DNA from: Pelobates cultripes
Lineage: Eukaryota > Chordata > Amphibia > Anura > Pelobatidae
Direction of reading: 5' to 3'
NCBI GenBank assembly: GCA_933207985.1
Contig: OW240912.1
Location: forward strand, 250,659,522 to 250,723,521
DNA length: 64,000 bases
Part shown: piece after piece, positions 8,805 through 20,185 of the stretch
Layout of the letters: each line of letters opens with the position of its first letter
Numbering within the stretch: position 1 is the first letter of the stretch
The notes under the pieces: model-generated
Seen by the model: only the letters and a program-made list of their open reading frames with translations
What the model was told of the DNA's origin: nothing
Databases searched by the model: none
Made by a program: the position numbers and the translations under genes

Positions 8805-9705
8805 GCATTGTACAATGTCTGGCTAAATGTGCTTAGAACGTGGCCCCAGAGGACACCGGGATGTACTCCAAATGGTGCCTGAGAGAGGGCCAACACATCA
8901 GAGGCCATATCTCATACGTATCATTTTATTTATTTATTTATTTTCTGAATACGCCCTGGCTAAGAATAATATGTTATATACCTTTAATGTATGCCTTAAG
9001 TTACGAGTTATACCTACTGGCCACCTACACATGCCACCACTTTGCTATACATGTTCGCCATGGCCTTATTGTAATGTGTCTTTTTCAGCTGTGATTACCT
9101 CATATGCAACATACAGTTGTAACTTGATAGGCTTTCATCCACTTATAGGCTGCTTTAACGGCGATTGTGTTTGCTTTTTGGACAGCCAATTTGAGACTTG
9201 ACTCCCGCAGCCATAGATACAAAGTTGGCTACTTGCCTGGCTTCAGTCTGGTCGAAAATACAGACAAAAAGTCACTTTATTGCCAGTGTAGCACCTATAT
9301 GTTGGTTTATAGATACTTGCCCCACACATGCCACAAACACAGAGTTTAACTATAATAGGATTGTCTTATGCTAACATGAAGTGCCTCTGCGCAGACAAAT
9401 TTCATTTTCTCACTATTATATGCTAAAAAAAGAGTGAAGTGCTTACTGTCCCAAAACATTTTTTCTTTTTTTTTTTTCTTTTGTATTATTTTATTTTATT
9501 TTTAATTTGGCATTGTGCAATACCTGGCCGAACGTGCTAGGAAAATGGTCCATAAGGACATCAAGATGTACTCCACTTGGTGACCAATAAAGGACCCTTT
9601 ACGTAATTAGGCCTTACCCTCATTTTTCCAGTCCAACAGGATAGTGTTAATGTATCAATGTATCTTTATTTATTTATTTATTTATTTAGCATTGATTGCA
9701 TAGTT
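8805..9705. repeat. Diverged duplicated block of the L1-type insertion
   Basis: The order GGCATTGTACAATGTCTGGC, then GATGTACTCCA, then a run of TTTA repeats (8798-8945) recurs in diverged form at about 9508-9690 (GGCATTGTGCAATACCTGGC, GATGTACTCCA, TTTA run). The two blocks are about 710 bases apart. They look like old tandem units of a LINE 3' UTR. Small frames in this region have no recognisable domain. Confidence 0.5.
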
Positions 9706-9940
9706 TTGCTTCTATCCAGTAGCGACTACGCTTTTTTACTACGAGATTTGCTAGCATTGTTTTAAACACAAATGTTCCAAGTGAAACTAACCATTGATAT
9801 CACAACATTTAGACACGACAAGTAAAGTGCCAGGTTGCACAGCTATGCTGATAAGTTGATTCCCCAGGCTAACTTAAGCTGAGTAGTATTTCTGATTGCA
9901 GCAGTATTCCTGAACACTCCACCACGTCCTCAGGCAATCC

Positions 9941-10022
9941 TTTAACCCCTTAAGGACCAAACTTCTGGAATAAAAGGGAATCATGACATGTCACACATGT
10001 CATGTGTCCTTAATGGGTTAAA
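9941..10022. mobile_element. Small hairpin MITE (CCCCTTAAGGAC family)
   Basis: An 82-bp foldback. Left arm TTTAACCCCTTAAGGAC (9941-9957) pairs with right arm GTCCTTAATGGGTTAAA (10006-10022), with one mismatch. An inner palindrome of CATGACATGT type lies near 9982-10004. Related ends occur at 39725-39789 and near 48099. Superfamily not determined. Confidence 0.65.
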
Positions 10023-10315
10023 GAGGTTATGCTCTTATATGCTTACTCATTGCAACTCTGCTATTTCCTATTTGTTTGCTCCATAATACATATCTCTCAC
10101 ATGTCAGATATTTGATTTACATATGGTTATTTGTAATTCTTTTAAGTAATATGTCATTCTCGTAAGCAACTCTGATCTTGTATGCTCACTACGTACTGAT
10201 GTATGATATTGCATTGAAACGCCTTATTTAGCATCTGAGTAGGCTCACGTACATGTGTATTATTGCATCGCTGTTCGACTGCCTTATTTGCGATTAAATT
10301 TAAAAAAAATGTAAC

Positions 10316-10331
10316 ACAAAAGCAGGGGATA
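10316..10331. repeat. 16-bp target-site duplication, right
   Basis: Identical to 7211-7226; L1 endonuclease sequence resumes directly after it. Confidence 0.93.
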
Positions 10332-10930
10332 AATACTAAAACCCCACTTAAGTGAACATATACTCATAATTCAGAACAAAGGCATTCCTTACACAAAATA
10401 ACGCAAAGAGTGATCACTGTATTGAGTTTAACCATGTGTTGAACCCAAGCTTTGCCAATACTCTCCCCACACATAGTAGGGGAACTAGACCATTAACATG
10501 ACAATGCAAAGCAATTACTAAACTGATTTCTACAGGTGATAGGGTGTACACATAATACTCCTCAGTACACACCTCCTACTCGCACACAGATAGATTCATT
10601 ATGCTGGGCACACATTTAAATCAGGCATCTAATTGCAAAGTAGGGATCATGTCATTGTTTGATCAAGCCCCAGTTCTACTTACCCTTAAGTACCACTATG
10701 ATTTCAAACACTATGACTTCAAACACCATAGGCCATGGAGACTTTATGCATCTCCCACGCAAGTTCCTGATTTTGTGCAAAGGCTGGAGATGGCAATCCA
10801 ACAATAGTTTACAGACAACAATAACCTAGAAACAACCCCATTAACATTGTGTGTGGCAAGGAATAAAGGGCATCCTTATCCAGAGGGCATCATACCTACA
10901 AAAAATTCCCAAACCCATTTATTGAAATGA
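10332..10930 (+). pseudogene. L1/Tx1-type endonuclease, C-terminal part and linker
   Basis: Downstream half of the interrupted L1. The clearest block is MSLFDQAPVLLTL (about 10648-10686), matching the family's SDHAPV box; the usual catalytic Ser-Asp-His reads Phe-Asp-Gln. It is followed by RPWRLYASPTQ-PDFVQRLE (10729-10795), the post-endonuclease linker of L1 proteins. Stops interrupt the frame after 10805. No RT domain follows; the copy is lost near 10930, where T2-like sequence begins. Confidence 0.75.
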
Positions 10931-10934
10931 CAGA

Positions 10935-11126
10935 GAGAACTGTATGACCTAATGGGGCAGAGCTGCAACCCTGCGCTGAGGGACATTGTTGCTGGGAAAA
11001 GGTAAGTAAATAAAGGGTTTTAAACCCTTTAATTACTAGGTGCGATGGAGGTGGGGCACAAGGGAGAGAGGAGCAGTAATGTCAGGAATACAGCTTGGTA
11101 CTCCTGGCACTACAGTATCCCTTTAA
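10935..11126. mobile_element. T2/Kolobok MITE, right end only
   Basis: The right terminus reads CTACAGTATCCCTTTAA (11110-11126), the reverse complement of a T2-type end (TTAAAGGGATAC). Internal strings such as GAAAAGGTAAGTA resemble the interior of the T2 copies at 37.7-38.1 kb. No left terminus is found; truncated. Confidence 0.5.
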
Positions 11127-11181
11127 CTTACCACTTTAAAACACTTAAACTATAAGCAAGGAAACACAGCATGCACACCTC

Positions 11182-11275
11182 CCAGACCCTCCCACCTCCT
11201 GGACAGCATCCATTTTACATTCATTGTGAAGCTGCATTCTTAGTGAGCTGTCCAGGAGGTGGGAGGGTTTGGGAG
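11182..11275. repeat. Inverted repeat with 27-bp arms
   Basis: CCCAGACCCTCCCACCTCCT and following GGACAGC (11182-11208) pair with GCTGTCCAGGAGGTGGGAGG and following GTTTGGG (about 11249-11275), with one mismatch. The loop is about 40 bases. It can fold into a strong hairpin. It is probably the core of a foldback MITE whose ends I cannot fix. Confidence 0.7.
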
Positions 11276-11584
11276 GGAGGGTCTGCTGCTGATTGGCTGG
11301 AATGTGTCTGCTGACTGTGAGGTACAGGGTCAAAGTTTACTCAATGATGACATAGGGGGCAGACCTAGGACATCACTTCTGGGGAAAATAGCAGCGATAA
11401 AAATGACCCTGTTACTGATGCTACAATACCTTCTCCACACTGCAAATCCTGATACCAAAAACTTTCCTCTGTACCTTACAACACATCTTTGGAAAATGTA
11501 TCTGGCCAGTAAAAGAGTAGCTACTAAACTCCTCCAGAAACCAATTACAGAGGGGTCTGGGACTCCCCAATCTCTGTGGCTATG
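11276..11584. other. No recognised feature
   Basis: A 111-codon plus-strand frame (11259-11594) crosses this stretch but has no known motif and overlaps the hairpin. It ends in the target duplication of the next element. Treated as non-coding. Confidence 0.4.
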
Positions 11585-11589
11585 CTACA

Positions 11590-12438
11590 TGTAACGGACC
11601 GTTAAGCACACAAGGGGTTAAAATCAGTTTAGGCGATATTCCCCTTACAGATACACAGGCAGCTACTGCAAGCACCAATCTCCCGAACAGGAAACACACA
11701 AATTCTCCAACTCCCGAACTGGAACCATACGAATGCTGTAAACATCCGAACAGGAAAAAAACATACTAACAGTTTACACTCCTGGTAGTCAAACTGTAAC
11801 AGCATACAATCAAATCAGCCCAAGAATGAGACGACACTTCGTTTTGAGGGTCAAGTAGAACTGATTTACTGGGGCCACCTGCCCAGGTTTTTACACTCCC
11901 CTAAGGGACCAGATGGAAGACTGGGACACAAAGTATACACTGACCAATCACGGACATACCCCTTTAAACACTCCCACAATTACATAACAACCCCTCCTCT
12001 CTATCCTGGAGATAATTGGGAAGTACCGAATGGACTGGCGTTCGGTTAAATGACCGCAGGCAGGAGAAGGGAGGTCGGCTGCTCAGCGATGTTCGTTCAA
12101 ATAAGTGTCCGTTTTCAGTTCCATAGTTTTGTTGAGTTTAAGATGGCCGCTGCCACGTGTTCGGTTATATGAACAGCGACCACCCAGCGTTCACCAATTA
12201 AGCTGCGATTAACCACAGCTTCTGGGAGGTAAATCACTGGCACACTCCTTGCCCAGGTGGTCCCTTCATTCGTGCTTTGGTTCGGTAGATTCAATCTACC
12301 GAAAGCCCAGGCAGAAAGGCACAAACAAGCCTTTCTTCAGGGAAAATAAAAGGTTTTTAATGAAGGGCCATAGTCCAAAGGCAGCAGGCGAGCAAACAGG
12401 CTTCTCCAGTGCTTCGTGGTGAGGTTGGTTCCACCACA
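11590..12438 (-). mobile_element. Probable solo LTR (Ty3/Gypsy-like), 849 bp
   Basis: The block starts TGTAACGGA and ends TCCACCACA, a TG...CA form with imperfect short inverted ends. Five bases, CTACA, flank it on both sides (11585-11589 and 12439-12443). Read on the minus strand it begins TGTGGTGGAACCA, close to the TGTGGCAGAACCA start of the Gypsy LTR at 19408. Both also share CCCGAACAGG-type strings in corresponding orientation. No internal coding region is present, as expected after LTR-LTR recombination. Small frames inside are spurious. Confidence 0.65.
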
Positions 12439-12955
12439 CTACAGCTCTTCGTTGGCCTCTCTCCACCTCTCTACACAAGTGCCCCAGTGAGACAACGTGA
12501 AGTTGTATTGTACATGCCATAAAGGTTTATGCTATGCTATCTTGCTTCCAAAACACTTAAGACCATACATACTATACACACTGTCATCTACACAGCATTG
12601 ACACCACACACGCTTCTAAGGTACCCAAGATGTTCCTAGTTTTTTTAAACATTTTTTGTTTTACTTCTTACTCGTGTGTGCTTCACCTACTCACATCGAT
12701 CACTTCGGTCAATGGATATGTTCTATTGTGAAGCATTATGATTAGTCTTGTCTATGTTTTGTATCCTTGTACAAAGACCAGCTTTTCCAATGAAAATGCA
12801 GTACAGCTGAAACTGCATGTTAGCACAGGGATTATTGTTTGCGCATAGTGATCAACAACATTTTCAAGCTTTAATACCAGTTTCACATGTATGTATATAT
12901 GTATTGTCAAACTCACTAAAACTCAATAAATATTGTCAAATTGGAAAAAAAACAG
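12439..12955 (+). mobile_element. Possible LINE 3' UTR with A-tail
   Basis: Non-coding sequence ending AATAAATATTGTCAAATTGG followed by eight A (about 12924-12951). An AATAAA signal just before an A-run suggests the 3' end of an L1-type retrocopy. The 5' limit and family are not determined. Confidence 0.35.
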
Positions 12956-15222
12956 CATGTACTGAGTCAAAGTAAACTCCTGAATAAGCTCCCGAAATGA
13001 GTTCATACTGGTCATACTGGAGATTATGTGGATTCATATTATTATGCCAACTTTTTAAATACAAGAAATCATGGCAAAGGTTAGGAGATTTACATAAAGA
13101 ATTCAGAAATACAAGCATGATTTATTCAAAATGACAAAATTTATGGTAAAAATTGTTTTTGTTTTTTTTACATACTCTTCTGTTTTTGATATAATTCAGA
13201 CTCTTATATACTGTTTTAGAATTGATAAAACCAAGTGCATCATATATGATTATTAGTATGATTACAGTAGACAATATAAACATAGAAATCTGATAGTTCC
13301 TCTTCAATATTATGTACCTTCTGTTTGTTTCCCCAGTGTACAAAACTCACTGATAAATATAGGACACTGTCATTTTGACTGTATACCAATACCATTACTG
13401 TTTGGAAATGCTAATTTGAATCAGATATTCCGTGACGTAACGCCGGCTTAGTGTTGTTATGTTTTACTGAACTGTCTTCACAGTGTGCGGATAATGAAAT
13501 ACACAATGGGAAAATATCTGTAATAAATCTAATTTCCTCTTATGCTCATCAAAAACTGATCTTCTGCGTTAATGTCTTGGCCTTTTGTCTTCTTAATTTG
13601 TGACTCACTTGTTGACAAAAGAAGAGTTACGTTGCCAATTAAAAATTGGCTCCCAGTGACTTAGGTTGAAGCAATCTATTTTCTTAATGCAGTCTTGAGT
13701 CAAAGAAAATTTACATTATAAATATTATTTTACAGGATATTTTTTCATCCTATATTTGACTGTGATCTCTATGTAGGTGTTATCTTCACAGAAGCTGTTA
13801 CCTGTTATGTATTTTTAAAACATCCATTAAATGCGCATATCAAACACTATAACCACTTCAGCCTTTCATAGCATTTAGGTTCCCAGTTGAGCCATCCAAT
13901 GAGTTGGAGACATCTAAGCACACACTGTTCAAGACAATCTCCTTCTTTTGCAGTGGCTGTGCTTAAATCATGCACACACAATATAGCTCCCTATCTGGCT
14001 AAAAGCACCCTCTGAATCTGACAGTAAACTTCACCATGTGTGCGCATGCACCTGCAAGTGAAGTAGAATATCTTGAATGACATCTTCATTATACTTGGAG
14101 TTGTGTTTTGTTACGAATTCCAATTTGTCAGAATTTGGGCCAATTCAGAGATTGTTTAAATTCCCAGACTCCGAACTGAAATGTAGCCAAATCACAAACC
14201 ACTCAATGGATGTGCATGTTCGTTTGATAAGTGATTCTGAATTCTGCCCATCGCACCAAAAAAATAAAAAGAGATGATTGATGGCTAAAGCCACTAAATG
14301 TTGATTTTATTTACAGATGAAGGGAGAAGGGATCAAGAGGGAAAAACTGAGGAGCAGTAAAAAAATAAAAATCTGTTTTTATATAATCCATATTCAATAA
14401 ATATATAATAATTACTGTTATGCATAATGCCGGCTGGATATCTCAAGTAAAATTTTAAGAAGTCTTTCTTGAGCATAGAAACTCAAGTTCCAAGCTTGAC
14501 ATGCAACTGAGCACAGACAGGCACATACTGCATTCTTGCAGGTACCCTTAGCAGTGGTCCAAAAGAGCCAGTGACCATATGCCAATGACCAGACGTCTGA
14601 CTTCAGATATGCAATATTTTTTGTATTTGCACTGTGGAAGTTTTGTCTTGTTTGATATCACTACAATCCATTTAATACCTAATATATTTACTGTGCCTAC
14701 CCTCTATTGGTTACTTTTTCTCACTTGGTATTAAATGTGCCTATATTGTGTATATATTTTTCGGTAAACTGACTGACTCATTTTCACACCCTTTTGGTTC
14801 ATCTGATTAGTTTTCCCAATTTTAGTTCAAAATTCAGACAGGTTAAAAAAACCTAAGGGCTGCAATTATAAGGTAAATTTGTATGGATAAAGTTACAGCA
14901 CCATGATAACTACAATAAATGGTAGTAGCTATGGCACCTGGGGTGTCCCTTTCATCTGTGGTTCTTCACTGCAAATGCATTCCTACTTTGTAGAAATATA
15001 CAGTGGTACAAAAATGTTTATATTCTCTGTACTTCCAATGGTCCCATTCTGGTTTTAATATAAATGTATGCCTGTATTAACAAGGGATGCATTTCTTGTT
15101 TGTTTTCTAGTACAACATTGCTTATTATTAATGGTAAGCCTCCCTCCGATGAACTCAAAGAAAATTCTTACTAGTTAAACGAGGAACACAGTTAAAAAGA
15201 AAAAAGAAAACAAAAACATTGA
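12956..15222. other. AT-rich, no recognised feature
   Basis: Only short frames without motifs (up to 73 codons) and A/T-rich sequence. Nothing I can name. Confidence 0.5.
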
Positions 15223-15415
15223 TTAAAGGGACACTCCACAACCCAAATTCTAAATAAATAATAATAAATAAATAAAAAACACTCTTTAGTAGATACTGAA
15301 AAGGAAACTGTGTATGTATTTTTTCATTGGGGTAATTTTAAAAACAGCTTGCAAAACCTGCAGATTTCTTGTATGCTGCCTTTGCAAGCCCTCCCCTTCT
15401 GGAGTGTCTCTTTAA
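15223..15415. mobile_element. T2/Kolobok MITE, 193 bp, both ends
   Basis: Left end TTAAAGGGACACTCCA (15223 on); right end in reverse complement TTAAAGAGACACTCCA (to 15415). TTAA at both ends is the target duplication. TTAAAGG-type termini define T2 MITEs, assigned to the Kolobok superfamily in Xenopus. Confidence 0.85.
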
Positions 15416-15859
15416 CAGAGTATAAAATATATCTGCATGTTATGCTAAATGATTTTAAAACACTTTGAAGTTAATTACACACACACATATATGCCGCACC
15501 TGCCCGAAATCAAGCTGAAAGCATGCTGTGCAATCGGTGTTCCTAACACCCAAATTTTCCAGCCCAAGTTCGCAAGGAAATACCAAAAATACACTCCATC
15601 ATGCCATTCTTAATATATCAGAAAGTGAATGCTAAGGCACTAAAGTAATTAAGGCTAACTAAAAGTGACTTAAAAACATAAATTATGTCCAGGAAAATGG
15701 TTCTCCAAAATGCTACTGCCTCATAAAGGTATCATACCCATTGAGGAGGATAATTAAAAAGGGAACTTTTAAGGCAAAGTCAACCCCTGTTAATAATAAT
15801 GATAACCTTCTTGAATTTAGAATTAGAGAAATATCAAAAGTTGCAGTACAGTATATAAA
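15416..15859. other. No recognised feature
   Basis: AT-rich non-coding sequence between a T2 MITE and an L2 tail. Confidence 0.4.
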
Positions 15860-16076
15860 CTGTAAATAATTGATTGTTTGATTGCTACCTCCTGTCCTGT
15901 TGTGTTTTACGACCCACCTCCTATAAACTGTAAGCTTGTTTGAGCAGGGTCCTCTTCAACCTATCGTTCCTGTAAGTTTTCTTGTAATTGTCCTATTTAT
16001 AGTTAAATCCCCCTCTCATAATATTGTAAAGTGCTGCAGAATCTGTTGGCGCTATAGAAATGGCAATAATAATATA
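15860..16076 (+). mobile_element. L2-clade LINE 3' tail
   Basis: Ends AAAGTGCTGCAGAATCTGTT then GGCGCTATAGAAATGGCAAT and ATAATA repeats (16028-16074). This is the characteristic 3' terminus of vertebrate L2 LINEs, with short 3' tandem repeats. Only the 3' UTR is present; it is cut by the next element at a TA. Confidence 0.8.
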
Positions 16077-16593
16077 CAGTGGGACCTCGGTTTACAAACG
16101 CCTCGGTTAACATAATTTTCGGTTTACAAATGAAAATCCATTGAATATAATGCCTCGGTTTACAAAACAATTTCGCAATACAAAGCAAATTTGCCCAGGA
16201 TGCATTGCACCAGGGAGGTTTATAGCACCGCTCCCTGCATGCTGGAGCCTGTGGGTAGCACATGGCATCGAGTGTGGAGGTGTTGGAGCGGCTTTTGCAT
16301 CAAGTTTTGGAGCCATTCTGGAAATTGTTTGCAGTTGTTTTGGGACTTTTTGGTGCATTTCTCAAGTTGTGGAAAGGTAGGGAGCTGAGCTTCGTTGTTT
16401 ACATGCCTTTTACTGCGTGTTCTGCATTGTGGGTTGGTTACCATGCCAGCTCATTTTGACTTTTTTCTGACCTCCAGAATGGATTAATTGGTTTTCAATG
16501 CATTCCTATGGGAAACTGTGTTTCAGTTTACAAATTTTTCGCAATAAGAAACGTCCAGAGAACGCATCAATTTTGTAAACCGAGGTCCCACTG
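16077..16593. mobile_element. Tigger/mariner-type non-autonomous element, 517 bp
   Basis: Terminal inverted repeats CAGTGGGACCTCGGTTTACA (16077 on) and its reverse complement ending CGAGGTCCCACTG (to 16593). The left flank is TA; the right flank is TT, so one copy of the duplication has mutated. CAGTGG-ACCTCGG ends are typical of the pogo/Tigger branch of Tc1/mariner. Internal frames up to 86 codons show no transposase motif. It sits at the very end of the L2 tail. Confidence 0.8.
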
Positions 16594-17974
16594 TTTATAT
16601 TAGGATGTTACAACCATACATGTGTAAGGATCCTGTGCTGGGCTCCAACCGACAGGTTGCACTATTTTTTATTTGTTTTGTTAGATCAGGAAGGGGATGC
16701 AACCAAATCTAGTTCTCCCCTGAGGAGCCTACCAGCCACCAGCTTATGATTGTGTATAAAGATGCCTTATTCAGCATGGTGCCGATTGATTTGACTGATA
16801 GCGCCATGTGCTCTTTGTGTTGGCAGTGTAGATGAGCTCCGTACTACAACTGAGTACCTCTGCCACGTCAGCTTGCTTTCTGCTATTAGGGACTCTGGAG
16901 CACTGAAGCTTGACTCAGGTCTTTGAGGACCTCTTTCACTGGGCGAGGCTGCAGTTCTCTTCTTCCAGGCAGGTATCATCTCCTCTGCTTTTGCCTCTTC
17001 TGTTCCTCTCTCAGATAGGTACCAACACCTCTGCATACAGTGTCTCCAACTATATCCTTTATAAAGGCACTTGGGGCTCCCAAAAATATGGAACCAGTAC
17101 TGTTAGTCAACAGGTCCGAAAACATTGTTACTGAACAAACCAAACAGGACACACAATTTCCAAAGAAACTAACACACAATATTTTATTTACACTCAGGAT
17201 TAGCCCCTATCCACATTACCTTATGGTGACACACTCAATTCAATACATATAACCAAATCCTGTGTGGAGTTATACAGGCACTCATAATAATACAATACAA
17301 TATTTATAAACTGTGTGGAAGACAAAGACAAACAAGAAATACATCCCCTGCCTGCATAAACCATAATATGCAAATCTATCTGATTATGCAAATTATGTGT
17401 CTGTGTGTTTGTCACTGTAAGGGTGTGTCTGTATGTGTGCATTTGTAAGTGTTTTTGTGTTTCATTGAGTGTGCCCCCTCTACAATCTTTAACCCTCTGC
17501 ATTTATTAGTTTTCCACAGAAGATTGACAACTGCCAGCAACACATATCACAACAATAAAGTACTTCTTATGGGATAAGCTTGACTGCAAAATGAAATTTG
17601 GCACATACATGTTGACATATGAATACATTTTCAAGATTTTTCTAGAAAAAGTTTTTTTCTGTCTAGTTTACGTTTTTATCAAGTTGTATTGCTACATATG
17701 TCATTGGGATTCTTACTAATAACCATTAGCAGGTTATTTTACATTTTAAATTATATTAAAAAATTCTATTAAAAAAAAAATCTTTTTGTATTTCTGTAAA
17801 TAAAATAATAAATCAAACTTTTACATTTACATAATTTTTATTTCATGCATCTCTAAATTGCAATTCATGGGCAAAGTGTATACTTTATCCAACATTTGTT
17901 TGTCATGCATCACGTTTCAAATGCTGTGCTAAAATTGTTAACAGTGCTTGGTTGTGAAGGTGTTAAGATAAATA
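16594..17974. other. No recognised feature
   Basis: Mixed sequence with short unconvincing frames and a mild TG/GT-rich patch (17395-17460). Nothing nameable. Confidence 0.45.
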
Positions 17975-17979
17975 ATGGT
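17975..17979. repeat. 5-bp target-site duplication, left (Gypsy)
   Basis: ATGGT precedes the 5' LTR and follows the 3' LTR at 20186-20190. Confidence 0.75.
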
Positions 17980-18088
17980 TGTAGCAGAACCACCGTTCAT
18001 TTGTGTATTTTCCCCTTTGTGTTATGTCTTTCCCCTGGATTTCCGGGCTGGAAGGAGAGTAGTTTATCTGGGAAAGGGGGCTGCTACA
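17980..18088 (+). repeat. 5' LTR of Ty3/Gypsy element, internally deleted
   Basis: Starts TGTAGCAGAACCAC and ends GGGCTGCTACA; TGTAGCAG and CTGCTACA are perfect inverted ends. The first ~60 bases match the start of the 3' LTR at 19408, but this copy is only 109 bp against 778 bp, so its middle is missing. No primer-binding site follows; integrase sequence starts within a few bases. Confidence 0.75.
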
Positions 18089-18092
18089 CCAC

Positions 18093-18750
18093 ATAGCGGA
18101 GTGCATAGGAAGAAGTACATTCTGGCCATTGTGGACTATGCTACTTAGTACCCAGAGGCAGTCGCCCTGAACAATATTCAGGCAGAGGCTGTAGCTGAAG
18201 CCTTGATGCGAGTGTTCTCCCGGATGAGGTTTCCCTGGGAGATTGTCTCCATTCGGGGAAACCAGTTTACTGCTGAGATGACTAACCAACTGTGGAAGTT
18301 TTGCGGCATTAAACCGATCCTGAGCTCCCAATACCACCCCCAGCCTGTGCGAGCGCTTCAATGGCACGTTGAAGCAGATGCTCCGTACCTTTGCACCAAC
18401 TTGCAAGGATTGGGAAAGATTCCACATCTCCTGTTCGCAAATCAGGAGGTGCCCCAGGAGTCTACAGGGTTTTCTCCATTTGAATTGTTATTCGGGCGGA
18501 GGGTTCAAGGGTCCCTAGATCTTGTCTGAGAACAAGGAGGGAAATGTTGATCAGGAAGGGACCCCCCATCGTCCCCTGTGTGCTGGAGCTGTGGAACCGA
18601 CTGGAGGAACTCCCCCATCTGGTGCAGGGGAACCTCAGGGCAGCCCAGGAGCGCCAGCGCACTTGCTATAATCAGGGAGCCAGGAGCCGTAGCTTTCCAG
18701 CAGGTAAACAGCTGCTGGTTGTCCATGGGCCTCCCCAGTAGTGCTGGTAC
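18093..18750 (+). pseudogene. Ty3/Gypsy integrase (decayed)
   Basis: Retroelement integrase core and C-terminal region. Blocks seen are KKYILAIVDYAT (18109-18144; first catalytic Asp, followed by a stop), FPWEIVSIRGNQF (18232-18270; the second catalytic Asp position is Ile), ERFNGTLKQMLRTF (catalytic Glu) in an alternative frame at about 18350-18390, and VPQESTGFSPFELLFGRR (18451-18500). Two offset frameshifts bracket the Glu block. The tail PIVPCVLELWNRLEEL and following sequence match the post-core region of Mag-like Gypsy integrases. Position is odd: this lies upstream of the RT/RNase H segment, whereas Ty3/Gypsy order is RT, RNase H, integrase. Confidence 0.8.
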
Positions 18751-18774
18751 AGAAATGAGACAGAGCTACCCAGT

Positions 18775-19350
18775 TTTGTGTAGACTACAGGAGGCTCAAT
18801 GACAAGTTGGTCCCCGTATAGATGAGCTATTAGACAGGATGGGGACTGCTAGCTACTAGGGGAAGTTCATCCCCAACTACAGCGCCCCAGCAATCCCCTC
18901 ACCGACCTAACCAAAAAGACAGGTAAACTGGACCCCAGAGTGTGAGCAGGTGTTCCATGCCCTCAAAAACGCCCTGGATTATGAGCAGTGCTGAGTCAGG
19001 TCGGGGATGATGGCGGAGAACACCCAATAGCTTACCTCAGTCAAAAACTACTACCCAGGGACCTGAGCTATGCCGCCATTGAGAAGGAGTGCCTGGTGGT
19101 GGTGTGGGCATTCAGAATGCTGCAGCCCTATATCAACGGACAGCAATTCACACTGCTCACAGATCACAACGCATTGGTGTGACTTAACCGGGTAACGAGA
19201 GACAATGCCAGGCTGTTACAGTGGAGCCTGGTGCAACAACCATATGACTTTACCATTCATTACAGGCCCAGAAAGCAAAACAGGAATGGTGACGGGTTGG
19301 CAAGAGAGACAAAACTGGAAAGTGATCTGTGAGTACTCCCCCAGACATCC
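18775..19350 (+). pseudogene. Ty3/Gypsy RT remnant and RNase H (decayed)
   Basis: A short RT piece CVDYRRLNDKLVPV (18777-18818) is followed after a deletion by the connection region (GKFIPNY near 18865) and then by RNase H: LSQVGDDGGEHPIAYLSQKL (18991-19050), YAAIEKECLVVVWAFRML (19069-19122) and FTLLTDHNALV (19150-19182). The Trp codon expected after LV is TGA. The palm with its YxDD box is gone. Downstream there is a purine-rich tract just before the 3' LTR. This is the same element as the integrase relic, with domain order rearranged. Confidence 0.8.
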
Positions 19351-19407
19351 CCAAGCGATCGGTTGGGATCAGACTGTGTATGCAGGTTTGTGGTTAAGGG
19401 GGAGCTG

Positions 19408-20185
19408 TGTGGCAGAACCACTGTTTACTCATGTATTTCCCCCTTTGTGTTATGTGTTTCCCCTGGCTTTCGTGTATTATGCCCTGTTTCCCTGTTCGGG
19501 AGCGTTTATATGAATGGAACCCATTTGTCTCCCGACAATTAATTAGAACGTTCACACCCATAAGATAAGTGCGAAACCACAAGGAAAGTAATTAATGAAC
19601 ACTCCCCTAGGTGGCCGCAATTTCGTATAGATGAATGCCAACCAGGGGGAGCATTCGTATCCCGAAAGGAGACGCTTCCCTTGCAGGGGTTCACACACGA
19701 GCTGCGCGAACTTAGACCAGTCTAGGAAATGTATGGTGTGAGGGTTCATATGGTTGGGGGGGACACCTTTTGGGGCACTGGCTAGTTTGGCAGTCTTTTT
19801 GTGCCTTGGAGACACTGTGCCCGGGCTCCCAGGCACAGTGGATCCTGGGATGAAGACCCCTGACATTGGGGATGGAGACCCCTTGTATGGGGGGCGGGCT
19901 TTCTGTGCCTAGGAGACAAAGAGAATAGGTCCCCTTTCCCACGCCCGGGCTCCCAGGTACAGAGGATCCTGTGATAGAAATCCCTGTGTGTCTGTGTGGA
20001 AGACCCCTTGCAAGGGGTTATGCATAAAAGCTGAGTGTGGCACAATAAAATCATGTTGAACTCCTAGAGCTGTGTCTCGTCCAGTTACTGGGGGAAAATG
20101 GATGCCTGCTTGTTGAAAGGGTTCCTGAGTGGTGAAGTAAGATATTAGTAGAGGTAGCCGGTCGGGTTACCCGGGGTCTGCTACT
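19408..20185 (+). repeat. 3' LTR of Ty3/Gypsy element, 778 bp
   Basis: Starts TGTGGCAGAACCAC directly after a purine-rich tract (AAGGGGGAGC) and ends GGTCTGCTACT, followed by ATGGT. It contains a TATA-like GCATAAAAG and an AATAAA signal. Frames on either strand inside it are incidental. Confidence 0.8.
20022..20049 (+). promoter_or_regulatory. LTR TATA-like box and polyadenylation signal
   Basis: GCATAAAAG (20022-20030) and AATAAA (20044-20049) lie 14 bases apart near the 3' end of the LTR. The AATAAA is the likely processing signal and the TATA-like box a candidate core promoter. Their spacing is tight, so only one may have been used. Confidence 0.4.

Larger units (their letters stand above)
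7227..10315 (+). mobile_element. L1-type insertion with A-rich tail, inside an older L1
   Basis: A 3089-bp insertion bounded by perfect 16-bp target duplications. Its 3' end is A-rich (TTTAAAAAAAATGTAAC). The body is mostly AT-rich, 3' UTR-like sequence without reading frames and includes internal duplications (8391-8473 with 8722-8804; 8805-8950 with 9508-9690). It carries an inverted CR1 copy (7345-8398) and a small hairpin MITE (9941-10022). The tail and duplication length fit L1-machinery retrotransposition. Naming it as L1 itself is inference. Confidence 0.7.

Noticed and set aside
12115..12520. Short minus-strand frames as host exons
   Set aside because: They lie in or across a probable solo LTR boundary and have no domain or splice signals I can support.
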